A stretch of 64,000 bases of DNA from Labia minor (lineage: Eukaryota > Arthropoda > Insecta > Dermaptera > Spongiphoridae), in the NCBI GenBank assembly GCA_963082975.1, contig OY720344.1:70336546-70400545 (forward strand), given 5' to 3'. The notes under the pieces were generated by a model. It worked only from the letters and a program-made list of their open reading frames with translations, searched no databases and was not told the DNA's origin. Below are positions 43,980 through 55,083 of the stretch, piece by piece (the stretch's first letter is position 1; the number at the start of each line of letters is the position of its first letter). A program made the position numbers and the translations under genes.

Positions 43980-45399
43980 TAATTATTATTTTACATATAT
44001 ATATTCGAGTATATATGTTTAATGTATTAAAGCTATTATCTACTACTAGTATTAACTAGTATATATATATATATATATATAGTAGATTTATTTCTTTATT
44101 TATTATAATATAATATTAATATATTTATTATAATATAATTATAATTGAATACAAAACTATATTAATTAGGTATAAATGTATATATTTTTTATTATGTAAA
44201 AACGCGTGTATTTTTTGAAAATTAAACTATAGCATTACATGTGCAATTTAAATAAATGAAACTAGTATGATAAAAATATTTCAACCATTATATACTACCT
44301 TTATGTGAATAATATAAATACAAAGGAAGCTATTTATTATTCCCTTCAAGTATTGCGTACCTTTCCGTTTTATTTTTATCTCTATTTGAAATATGCAAAT
44401 GTTATATTATTTTTATGATATCGACGATATGAGATCTAAATTCCAAATCCATACTGATTTGAAACTAATAATCCAGAATCGTATTATTTTTATTCGTTCA
44501 TAAGAATCGATTACCCAGAACTAATAAATATTCATGCTTTCCTATTTTTTACTAATTTTATTCTCCTTAAGTACATTCGTGATTGATACTGTCTAACAAT
44601 AAGATGAATAAAATATACTCTTAAAAGCTTATATATTTAATCGTTCTTCATTTTGGTTTAATAATAAAAAAAACATTAATTTTATTATCAATTTAATATG
44701 TAAATTAAAAACCATTAAAAAAATACTAAACAAATTAGGTCATAATTTCATTTTTTTTCTTTCATTTTCTTCCTAAATTAATTTTTTTTTAAATTATCCA
44801 CTAGAATTTTAATTAATGGAATAGTAAAATAAATTACTTTTTTAAAGTTTTTTCATTATTTATGTTTTTAATTTTTAAAGCGTAATTATTTTTGATTCTC
44901 TTTTAAATTATTACTTTGGTGAAATAAGTATAACGTTGAGAGATCATTACAGTAAATACAACCTCGCTATAAACTTACATCCCTTATTGAATTCACCCCG
45001 CCCCCTAATCCCCTCACTTTCTCAAGATTCTTCTGTATATTGTCCATTTATCGAGTTCGCAGAATATTCATTAAATATTATATATCCGATGTGGTTTTTA
45101 TATACTATTTATGAAAATAAATTTTATTCAATCATTCAATACAATCGAGTTAAAAAAATTGATAGTTATAGAAAATTATAAAGAATTTTGTTTATTCAGC
45201 AAGTGAAACATAAAAATGTCAGTAAATATTATTGGATTTATTTATCTATAATATAATATAAAATTGAACGGCTCTAGGGATGAAGTAGACAAGTCTATAT
45301 AACTAAATTATTATCCCCAATAACACAAAAAACAATTTCAAACAATAAGCGTTATGAAGTAGCTATGCTGTTGAGCAGCATCTATCAAACAAGTATTGT
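43980..45399. other. AT-rich, nothing recognised
   Basis: TA runs near 44,058-44,080. The 81-codon plus ORF at 44,936 has no recognisable motif. Confidence 0.5.
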
Positions 45400-45672
45400 G
45401 TAATAGGATTTACCAGATATCACGTGCTTAACAGTTCTTTAGTTTTAATTGATTGCTTGAAAGTTATTACTCTACTGTTCTGTAATGCCACATAGCGCGT
45501 TCTGCTTGAAACTGCTTTTTGTGTGGCTCTAGCGTAAGGAAACTCTCTTATTTATGTGGAAGAAGTGAGAAGGATATTAACACTGAGATTTCCTTTTCTC
45601 GCATAAAATATAGCTTTTTGTTTATTATACATTTTTGAATTTATTTTTAAAAGTGCTTATAAATCCTATTAC
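45400..45672. mobile_element. candidate MITE with 13-bp perfect TIR
   Basis: GTAATAGGATTTA at 45,400-45,412 and its exact complement at 45,660-45,672 enclose 273 bp of more complex sequence. No clear target duplication was seen (flanks 'attgt' and 'aaaat'), no coding and no second copy. Superfamily unknown. Confidence 0.45.
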
Positions 45673-48423
45673 AAAATCAAAATTATTATTATTTTAACAA
45701 GATTATCTTCCTAATAATGTATATCTAGATTGAATTTGTGTGTAATATTAATATAATTAATTTAAAGTAAAATTTATCGACATATAATATAATATTAATT
45801 CAATTTCACCCTAAAACATATTTCTTATAAATTTATGTGTTTCCTCATCTGTACTCTGCCTGAAAACCGAATATGAATAGAATTTAAATGAGTTCTTTCC
45901 TATATCATGTTTTAACATCGCTGAATAATCTATGATATAAGTTACAATAAATTTATTAGGATAAAAAAATAATATAAATAAAATATAAAAAATTTAATAA
46001 TAATCCTCACAAATTAAAATATACTACCTATATTTAATAAACTGAATCCATCCTTCTGTTCTTGGAGATCTTGTGTAAAGGTCTAGTTGGATTTTTTTTC
46101 TTTTTTTTCTTTTACGGTTAAGATATATCTCCTTCAACTAAATTATTGATAGACATACAAGATATCTCTCTTAAAATATAAAGAATTTAAAAAATATGCA
46201 TCATCATATATTATAATTCTCTTATTATGTATTATATGAATTTTGTATATTTTCTTAAAAAGATAGATTCTGATTAAATCTGATTTTATAACTCCAATTT
46301 TAAATCCCCCTTTATATAAATTCATCTTTTAATACCTATTATGATTAATTTTTAAACATAAGTCTTTATCAAATTAACCTCATTTACTTTTTTAGCACTT
46401 TTTATAGATTGATATAGTTTATTAACATGGGTAAGAAGGTGTTGTTTATTCATTCACAATTTGTTTAAGTGTTTAATTATTATTTAATGGCAATTGATTT
46501 AATTATAGTTTAATTGTTCATTTGCATGCGCTAACTTTTTCCAGCCCTTTAAAAGTTTCAAACGATCCTTGTATACCCCAATTACCATTAAATCCCAAAA
46601 AAAATACTAAAAAAATTTCAATTTCTTTAAACTCTCAGGTGAGAATAAAAGTTATCTATTTTCTTTTTTAATTATGAATAGAATAAGTTTATATATATCT
46701 TTTAGCTAAATTACTTATTTATAGCTTCTTTGAAAAAATGGAATCACGATAATAAAAAAAAAAACAAAATATGGAATCAAAAATGTACACATAATACTGG
46801 TTCTTTATCTTTTTTAAGATCGAATAAATAAATAAATAACTTATCAATATTTATTATACTTATGAATTTCAGACTTCGAGCCAATTGGATTCCCATTTAT
46901 AGTTAAGCAATCATAGTAATTCAAAATGATAAATTTTTAATAAATTCAATCAGAAGTTATGTTTGAAATTTGAAAGTTCATTTTTGTAGGAGATAATTCT
47001 ATGAAAAACTTTTTTTTTAAAAAATCCGTTCTAAGGCCTTCTTTGGAAGGATTTTTCATAAAATTTTCGTTTGACTCTAGTATGATTGAGAAATAATATA
47101 TCAAAATCATGTGGTAATGAAAAAAATTACTTTACTTGTAACTATTCTTGAAGAGATAAAAGATCATACACGTTCTAAATGGTGTTTCTTGATAAACACT
47201 CAAAACGTTTTTATATTAAATCCGATTTAATAATAGGTTGTTATTTGATCCGTTTATGGAAGTTTAAGCATCACAATATCGGAATTTAACTTCATTTATT
47301 GGGAGGATGTTAAAATTGAGAAAGCAAAACGAATTCCTTGGGATTTTAAAATTGTCATTTTTTCTAATTCTAATTTAATACTAATATAAAAGAGAGCTCA
47401 GATACACTCTACTTAATATCTTCCGTGAGGATAAATAAAAGTGTATCATTCCTTCTATTAGAATATTATTTTATTTTATTTTTTATTCATTTTTTACCTC
47501 CTATCTTTAATGGAAAAAATTAAATTAAAATTATATTAAATGCTATTAATTAAAAGAAGTAATAAAAATATACATATATTAAATTTTTAATTGAATTAGC
47601 TCTAATTTGTCAACAATTTTTAATGAAGTTAAATCGCTCATATTGAGTTTATTTTTAAACTTAGCTGAGAGGAAACGTCCTCATAACTGTTTTGAAGGCA
47701 ATATCATTTGCACTCGATTTGGTTAGTAGAAAGAACATAGTAAACCAATACTAAAAATCCATATTTGGAAAAATCAGAAAAAAATATTAAAAAAAGGAAA
47801 CTGAATATAAATAGGTAATTTTCCATAATCTATTAAAGAGTGTGTTGAATTCATTTTAAAATTAATGAAAGAAATTAATAATACTACACGACTGCATGAA
47901 CCCCATACGAATGAATACTAAAATATATGAATGAAAAATAAAAATGGAATTTAAATGAAACTCATTGATGTTTTGATTAGCTTTTAATGAAAATAGAAAT
48001 ATAATAATTGAAAATCGTGATTTGAACCAAAGAATGGATTTTTTTCTAAATTAATTTACAATTTGCATTATTCCTATATTTAATTAAATTATAACCTGAA
48101 TATATTTTTTTAAATATACCTTGCAAAAATAACCGCCATTCTTCTACTAAAAAAATATTTTCATTAATATTTTTTTTAATATTATCATTATTAATATGGA
48201 TATTTAAAGATTCAAAAATTAATTTTTGTTATAAAACTATGAATTAGAATTTATATAAAGTGTCCATACATAATCGATAATAATTATAAAATTAATATTA
48301 TAATAATTCTAGCAATTTCCACCAAGAATAATTAAAATATAATATTCATTTTTATTTTAATTTTAATGATCAAATTTCATTTAAATAAAGTAATTTTAAA
48401 TACATATATATATACATCTTCTT
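45673..48423. other. long AT-rich tract, nothing recognised
   Basis: 2.7 kb without a supported gene, repeat or RNA. The minus ORF at 46,143 is isoleucine/tyrosine-rich low-complexity sequence. Confidence 0.5.
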
Positions 48424-48535
48424 CTATAAAAAAAAGGTTTTTGTCTTCACATTGCTCAGAATTTAAAATTTTTTGCATATCTTCGCGTTTCATAACCTCT
48501 AAAATCCAAAAGCGACTTTAGAATTTTTCATACTT
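48424..48535. repeat. family D end fragment, inverted
   Basis: Complement of the last 110 bp of family D ('gcatatcttcgcgtttcat', 'acctctaaaatccaaaagcg', 'aaaaaaaaggtttttgtctt'), stopping where the microsatellite would begin. Confidence 0.7.
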
Positions 48536-48734
48536 ATTAATAATTATAATTCTTTAAAATGTGTATATTTAATTATAATGTTAAAATAGGTGTATTATTT
48601 GAGAATATTTAAAATAAATGTATGTATATTGATAAATTTTTAAAAAAAAGACTTATATTAATAGTACATTACAATTAACAAAACGAAAATTTATCATAGT
48701 TTAAATTTTATTCAAAGAATAAAATAATTAGATT
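48536..48734. other. AT-rich spacer
   Basis: Nothing recognised. Confidence 0.5.
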
Positions 48735-48945
48735 AGAAGAGTGCGAAAGACAACCAAGGAACTAGGTTATTCATGGGGAGACCAAGTGAGAAACCATGAG
48801 TTGGTAGACCAAAGGTAAAGGAGAACTTGAAGAAGTTGGGAGAGAATAGGCGTTGAATGGAGATGGCTCAGAAAAGAGACTGTTAGAGAAATGTGTTTGC
48901 TGCGACTAATAATTTTCTAATATCCTAGCGCCACTTAGATAAGTT
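48735..48945 (+). pseudogene. old LINE 3' end remnant
   Basis: Diverged match to the LINE terminus: 'ttcatggggagaccaagtga', 'ggtagaccaaaggtaaagga', 'gttgggagagaataggcgtt', 'tggctcagaaaagagactg' and 'gtttgctgcgactaataatt', ending near 'ctagcgccacttag'. Many indels; no open frame. Confidence 0.6.
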
Positions 48946-49350
48946 TCTTCTTTTAATAGATAAAAAGAAGAAAGAGTCAGCAATTATAGAGGTAGGGATC
49001 CCATTACCCCACAAAATATTCAAAAGGGAAAAGGAAAAATACAACAAATATCAAAATCTCACGATGGAGCTGAACTATGGAAATTAACTAGCATTAATAT
49101 AGTTCCAATAGTAATGTCGGTTGAAGTAATATCTTCAGTGTAATTTAAAGATAATTTAAAAGTATTAGTACTTTTGGATAAAGTGTCAATCATTATCCAA
49201 AAAGCAGTTATACTACAAACTTTGTATTTCTCAAAAAAAGTTCTAATGCTATAAAGAAAAAATAAAGTTTGTTGTGAGTTAGGGTGAATTCCTTCTCCAT
49301 AACATTCTTGAGCCTAACCTCCAGGAAATTTTAGGAATAGATAAAATAAG
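48946..49350. other. unassigned spacer
   Basis: Moderately AT-rich; no repeat or coding match seen. Confidence 0.45.
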
Positions 49351-49944
49351 CTGGAGTGTCTCCACTCGACTATCTCGCAATTTGAATTGGATTAAATAAC
49401 ATATATTATATGTAAATTAAAATTATTTAATTATAAATTAAAATTAATAAATAATATTTATTAAACCAGCGCATGTTTGGCTCTTTGTTGATGGCACCAC
49501 GTCAGGTGTTGGCGTGTGATTTGCAGTGTTAAAAAATTAATTCTGGTACTTTCAGCGATTCAATCTAGCTGAAAATCTATATATAGCAGTTTTATACAAT
49601 TTTTAATCATATGAAAAACTATTAAACATATATCTTTATTTTTACGGTCACTTTAGAGGAAAAAAAATCAAAACGTTGTAGGTAATGACCCTCTTCCGGT
49701 TGAGCTACATTTCTCAAAAGTTGATAGAAAACTACGAATTTTGAATAATGCCCGTATACTAAATATCATATTTCTAGCTTAAACCGTTTTTGCGTAATCT
49801 TGACTACACACACACAGAGACAGACAGACAGACAGACAGACATTTTTCTCAACCTTAGTGAAAATGATTCAGGAACCTTTAAAACGTATAAAAACATCAA
49901 AATGTCGAAATCGAAAATTTTCGTGATCGCAATGGCGAGATAGT
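49351..49944 (-). mobile_element. repeat family B copy 4
   Basis: In element orientation it runs from ACTATCTCGCC (complement ending at 49,944) to GCGAGATAGT plus CGAGTGGAGACACTCCAG (complement starting at 49,351). The microsatellite is an alternating CACA/GACA run ('gacagacagacagacagaca' near 49,820). It keeps the 'gagccaaacatgcgctgg' segment, so with copy 1 it represents the longer subtype. Confidence 0.8.
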
Positions 49945-50076
49945 AATAAGTTAACTGACACTAAAACTTGAGAATTTCTATGTAATAATATAGAGAAATA
50001 TTTTCAAAAACCACCTTGACCCATTGTAATTTGTTGATATGCATTTATATGATTTATTGAAACCTGCTATTAATTT

Positions 50077-50632
50077 TCTTCTTCTTTAAGTGCCATGTCT
50101 GGTCTCCCTGGCGTTGGCGATCACTCTGGCGAAAACATCCCTGTTTTCCGCCGCGCGGAACAGTTCTTCCACACTCTTCATGCCGGTCCATTCCCTGATA
50201 TTTCTTAACCCTAATCCACGACGACCCTCAATTTTCCCTTTGAGGATCAGTTGAAGAAGGTGATATTTATTACCTTTTAAAATGTGAAGATCCACATCTC
50301 GAAGGCCTCCAGGCGATTCATTGTACTGTCCTTGAGTGTCCATGCCTCCACCCCAAACATAGCATTTGACCAATCTCTGTCGTAATTTGAGATTTAGATT
50401 GTCATCGCAGAAGAAGGATCTCATTTTATTGAAAGCAGATCGCGCAGCCTCAATTCTAGATTTGATTTCGATATCTGTGTTTAGCTGGTCATTTATGGTA
50501 CAACCGAGATACCTAAAGGATCCCACACGTTCAATTTGTTTGCCATCGAGGTGGAGGGAGGCGTTTCCGTGTGACTGGCGGCTGAAGACCATAAATTTTG
50601 TTTTGTTATTAATTACTAAAATTAAAATGATT
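50077..50632 (-). pseudogene. second LINE family: reverse transcriptase C-terminal part
   Basis: The minus frame 50,640-50,086 gives NNKTKFMVFSR, then GKQIERVGSFRYLGCTIND, DIEIKSRIEAARSAFNKMR, NLNLKLRQRLVKCYVW, and after a scrambled stretch GRRGLGLRNIREWTGM and ELFRAAENRDVFARVIANAR, ending ETRHGT. This is the segment after the catalytic box of a LINE polyprotein. At about 50,340 a frameshift moves the true codons (VEAWTLKDSTMNRLEAFEMW) into the neighbouring frame, and the part that normally follows is deleted up to NKYHLLQLILKGK. 5'-truncated; the tail after the stop is AAGAAGAAG-type. It is a different lineage from the GATA-tailed LINE. Confidence 0.82.
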
Positions 50633-50812
50633 TTCCTCAAATTGGTAATCCTCGAAAACTTCCTAATACTTGAATTTTATAAAAAAATTTATGGGATACT
50701 TTCAAGATCCTTAAAATTTGAACGAATTTATATTGTCATATCAATCATGTATTATATTCTCATAATTATTAATTAAAGGAGAATATAAATTATAATTTTA
50801 TTAAAATAAAAA

Positions 50813-50849
<37 letters not shown>

Positions 50850-51466
50850 CTAACAATTTCATCAAGCATATTGATATTTTTTTTATTTATTTTCAATAAT
50901 TTTTAATTGAGAAAAAAAACATTTCGATTTGAATTTAGAAAAAAAAAAAAATATATATATACCAACCAATCTATCATAATTGAATAACACTTGGGGTGGC
51001 AATGGGGAGGCGAAAGAATCATTTATCCATTGACGAATCGACTCCCATTTCCATTTGATAAAATACTAATAAAATAATGGACAAATGATTATATGGGAAT
51101 ATTCACTCCAATGAAGAATTTATCTTGCTTGCAATGAAAAGTCAATTTAACAAATAAGATGGATTTTTTTTTCACTTGAATAAATTTAGAATAATGATCA
51201 AATATATCTACATATATAATTTATTTTTCATTAATAAAATTTTCTTTTATCTTTTTAATTATAACGATATATTAAATAATAATTGATATTATAATTTATT
51301 TTGATAGAATTAAATAGTGGTGAAAGAATGTTTTTATTACAAAATTGTCTTCGTATATATAATGTAGTTTTATTAAAAAAGTTCAATCTGATTAAGCATT
51401 CACTGTTAACTAAATAAATCCTTGTTGGTTTGACTATGAATCTATTTAATCTAATTAAGTTTTTAA

Positions 51467-51500
<34 letters not shown>

Positions 51501-52435
51501 TAAGTCTTATGATATACATGGATTACAGGTTTCATGTAATTACATAGAATTTTAGCTGATAATTTGATCTTGATATTGGGTTGTATCATTTTAATTTGGT
51601 TTTCTGTTAATTAGAGTCAATATAAATTTATATGGATATCAAAAATGATTAATTTTCAACTTGATAAAATGATAAATATATTCATATTTTTATCATGCAA
51701 GAGTAATCCTGGATAGGGACAGACTCAATAATTTCCAAAAATACCCTTTCCCTAATTATTAAATTCTAATTTTATTATTAAAATATTCGTACACACAAAA
51801 TAACATTAATTTATTATTATGAGAGAGTTCAAATTTTTTATTTTATACCATTTGTGTGGAGTGGGAGTCTAAGTGAAAATATGGCAATATTGGCTACCAC
51901 TCTTTAATTTGAGATCGATCAAATTTTCTTATCTATATATTTTTAAGACCTGATAATAAATTGGAGAAATTGAATTCTAAATCATCTTCTAAAGAAATTA
52001 ATTATTTGATTAAAGTTTCAAGATTTCGATTTATAAAATGCCAAATTAAATCTTTTAGTCTTTTTAACTTTAAACAGACACAACTTGATATACCAGTGAC
52101 AATTTCAATTTTAGTAGATTAAATTTTTTTATGAAAGCCCTATAAAGTCAAACTAAAAGCACAAAATAACTTTTTATACTCCTAAAATTTTATAATCTTT
52201 ATATTATAAATCAACTTTTTTTATATATAGAAATATTTTATTCAAAATATTTTGTCATTTTTTAATCTAATTTTTAAGCAGAAACATAGAAAAGTCAAGT
52301 AAAAATTTATATATATATAGCACAATGGCAATCTTAAATAAATTAAATATTTGAATATACCTATATAATTTTTTTTTTTATAAATTTAATTAAATTAAAT
52401 TCATAAGATCTACATTCATTAGTTTTAATAAAAGT
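50633..52435. other. AT-rich, nothing recognised
   Basis: Includes TA runs at 50,817-50,847 and 51,472-51,495. A slightly more complex patch at 50,990-51,060 ('cttggggtggcaatggggag') has no partner. Confidence 0.5.
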
Positions 52436-52829
52436 TTCTGCCGCCCGGGGCAGATGCCACATTTGCCGCCCTCTCACCCATTCACATAAAAGTTCATTCT
52501 AACCCAAAGCTAAAATACCTCCTCCTCCTCCCCACCCCTTTTTCATTGACCGAAAATGACGACGCATGTAGCTATGGCATAAATAAGTTCCAAAATTTTT
52601 AATAAAAAACAATAAAAATATGAAACGTTTTTATTTCGTAAAACTATTTGTTTATTTAAATCATTATATTACATAAAATACATAGAATAAGGTTACCGTT
52701 GATTAGTATAATATTTATATATTTTTTCAGGTATTTTTTTTATGTTTATTGTTTTTATTATTATTATTATTATTATTTGCCGCCCTCTATTATCTTGTTT
52801 CTGAGATTGACCGTTAGAATTGTTTATCC
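52436..52829. other. possible TE scraps with repeated GCCGCCC phrase
   Basis: 'ctgccgcccggggcagatgc' at 52,439 and 'tttgccgccctct' at both 52,469 and 52,777 suggest pieces or ends of a GC-edged repeat. Too little remains to classify. Confidence 0.3.
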
Positions 52830-53181
52830 CAGAGGTCGGCAAACTACGGCCCGCCATCTATTTTTATCCTGACCGGGGATAAATATTGTCATTTTACGTT
52901 AATCTCTAAGCAATATGTTTATTAATAAATGCAATTTATAGTTACCATTGTACGAGTATAGGTACAAAATATATATATTATACACATACATGTTATTATT
53001 AATCCATATTTTGTAATTGCAAATATTTTGCGAATGAAAATTTTATAATAATAAAAAAATTTTATTAGATTTTTCATTATGACAGTAAAATATATATTCT
53101 AACATGTGTGTCTGGCCCCTAGATTTTTAAAATTTTTATATTGGCCATTTCCTAAAAAAGTTTAGCGACCTCTTGTTTATG
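52821..53181. mobile_element. hAT MITE
   Basis: The left end CCAGAGGTCGGCAAAC starts at 52,829 and the right end GTTTAGCGACCTCT finishes at 53,173, inverted with a few mismatches. The flanks TGTTTATC (52,821-52,828) and TGTTTATG (53,174-53,181) are an 8-bp target duplication with one change. 'tacggcccgcc' near the left and 'gtctggcccctag' near the right are typical inner hAT phrases. No coding. Confidence 0.75.
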
Positions 53182-53320
53182 CTAATAAAAATATATTTTA
53201 TATATCTATTCATATGGATTATATATTTATTTAACTTATTTATATATATACGAGGTAGGTCAAAAAGTTCGCGGAATTGGTTATTAAAAATTTATTAAAA
53301 ATATTTATAACATTCTTACA

Positions 53321-53653
53321 TTATTTCCCTTCAAAATACTCTCCTCCTGCATCTACACATTTATTCCACCGTTCATATAATTGTTGGAAACACTCTTGAA
53401 AGCCGTTTTTTGAAAGTTCCTTCAGCCGCTCCGTCGCATTTTCAATCACCTCTGACGAATCAGCAAAACGATGTCCCTTCAATGCCATTTTTAACCTTGG
53501 AAACAAACAACAAAATTCATAATGAATCACTCCACGGTAATCAAAAAACACCTCCAACATCACCTTACCTCGGCTTCTGTCCAAGCGAAATTTTTGTTTT
53601 CTTGGTGAAGTTTTTGACTTCCATTCAGCGGACTGCCGTTTTGTCTGAGGGTC
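53321..53653 (-). pseudogene. mariner transposase fragment, arm 1
   Basis: The minus frame from about 53,653 reads DPQTKRQSAEWKSKTSPRKQ, DRSRGK, VMLEVFFDYRGVIHYEF, then jumps to LFPRLKMALKGHRF, continues IENATERLKELSKNGFQECF, and ends ERWNKCVDAGGEYFEGK before the stop. The W-S and VML-x-VFFDYRGV-x-H-x-EF motifs and the R-W-x-KC ending are mariner signatures. The segment normally between HYEF and LFPRLK, which holds the second and third catalytic aspartates, is missing, so the protein cannot be active. The spacer between the arms belongs to this copy. Confidence 0.88.
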
Positions 53654-53662
53654 GTAAAGAGG

Positions 53663-53894
53663 GGGTAAGGTGATGTTGGAGGTGTTTTTTGATTACCGTG
53701 GAGTGATTCATTATGAATTTTGTTGTTTGTTTCCAAGGTTAAATCGTTTTGCTGATTCGTCAGAGGTGATTGAAAATGCGACGGAGCGGCTGAAGGAACT
53801 TTCAAAAAACGGCTTTCAAGAGTGTTTCCAACAATTATATGAACGGTGGAATAAATGTGTAGATGCAGGAGGAGAGTATTTTGAAGGGAAATAA
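53663..53894 (+). pseudogene. mariner transposase fragment, arm 2
   Basis: Plus frame: VMLEVFFDYRGVIHYEF, then FPRLNRFADSSEV and the same C-terminal stretch to GGEYFEGK and stop. The same HYEF-to-FPRL internal deletion is present as in arm 1, so that deletion predates the inverted duplication. A further 18-bp (six-codon, in-frame) loss removes KMALKGH-type residues. Confidence 0.88.
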
Positions 53895-53965
53895 TGTAAG
53901 AATGTTATAAATATTTTTAATAAATTTTTAATAACCAATTCCGCGAACTTTTTGACCCTACCTCG

Positions 53966-54059
53966 TATATATATATATAAATTATTTAAAAATGAATTTA
54001 TTATATTTTTAATTTTATTTCTAAGAATTTCATTGAAAAAGAAAGAATTGTATAATATA
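53966..54059. other. AT-rich spacer
   Basis: Nothing recognised. Confidence 0.5.
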
Positions 54060-54215
54060 ATTTAAAGAAAAAATATTTTTTTCCAAACTCAGCCACTCAG
54101 GGAAAAGTATTAAAAATTGAGATTCGTTATATAATAGGAGTAGCGGGTGGACACTCTCTATGATCCTGATAGAGATAGGTCCACTTCAGGGATGCAACCC
54201 TGCTCACGCAAGCCA
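54060..54215. repeat. repeat family G copy 1
   Basis: Shares with 56,470-56,655: 'ttttttccaaactcag', 'aaaattgagattcg', a 'gtggacactctctatga' phrase, 'gatagagataggtccacttc' and 'agggatgcaacc'. Function unknown; no coding frame. Confidence 0.6.
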
Positions 54216-55083
54216 CGACTTATCCTCGCCTTAATTTGAGGAAGTCGCGTCCCAAACCCTGAAAAAATCCTATCTATTCAGTATCAATATTATTATTATT
54301 ATTATCCTTCCCATTTACGCCCTGCACTCGCCAATCCGTCTAGTTATCGTGGCGTTTCATGGATAACAACACCCCCCTTCCCCCTAATCATTCAATGGCG
54401 AACCATAAAACAAAAAGGATAGAGAAAGCTTAAAATAGGTAGGACCTTCAAAAATGGATAAGAAAATAGCCATAAAGAAATTATAAATTGGATATGTATT
54501 TTCTTTATATTTTGCTATATTAATTATACTATTTCACTTTACTCAATAAGAAATGATTATTTATTAATTATATTATATTTGACTTTAAGAAATTTAATGT
54601 GATTACTTATAATTATTTTTAATTCCTTTTTGATTTCATTTATTTTACATATTGTATTTTCTTTGGTAACTTTATCTGTTCAATTTTCTAGCCACTTATC
54701 AAAATCCCTTTTAATGATGGGTTATTTTTTTTTCCTTTTATGTCTTTAAAAGAGACATGGCTTTAATGAAAATTTTGATTCAGGGAACAAAGAGCTGTTG
54801 GAAAATCTATTTTAAAGCAAAATGCAGACAAAGAACAACATCAGAAACTGTACAGGATAAAAAGCACACCTCGCTTGTTTCTATCTCACCACCTGAATGC
54901 ATTGGATAGATTCATTTGCATTTGTCTTGTATAATGTATAAATCGTTATTCTAAGTAATTAAGCAAAGAGCATTAATATATATATATGAAATTTATTTAT
55001 TATACAATTCTAATAGTCAATAAAATTGTTTAAAATCATATTATTTTATTTATTATTTTGAAAAATTTTGACAATATACATAT
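54216..55083. other. unassigned; TTA microsatellite
   Basis: 54,216-54,420 is less AT-rich ('cacgacttatcctcgcc', 'tcgcgtcccaaaccctg', 'cgtctagttatcgtggcg') with a short TTA run at about 54,289-54,304. No protein match. The remainder is AT-rich. Confidence 0.4.

Larger units (their letters stand above)
53251..53965. mobile_element. fold-back mariner (inverted duplication of a half element)
   Basis: The two arms, 53,251 to about 53,573 and about 53,663-53,965, are inverted copies with very high identity, separated by about 90 bp. Both outer ends read CGAGGTAGG(G)TCAAAAAGTT and TCGCGGAATTGG inward from TATA flanks. Each arm holds the same piece of mariner transposase (separate entries). Arm 2 lacks 18 bp present in arm 1. 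A full mariner would have one transposase between short TIRs, so this copy consists of two 3' halves joined head to head. Confidence 0.85.

Noticed and set aside
50366-50776. 136-codon plus-strand ORF
   Set aside because: Antisense to the LINE at 50,077-50,632 and then low-complexity sequence.
53410-53805. 87- and 81-codon ORFs with identical N-termini (MKVPSAAPSHFQSP)
   Set aside because: They are antisense to the two arms of the fold-back mariner; their identity simply reflects the inverted duplication.
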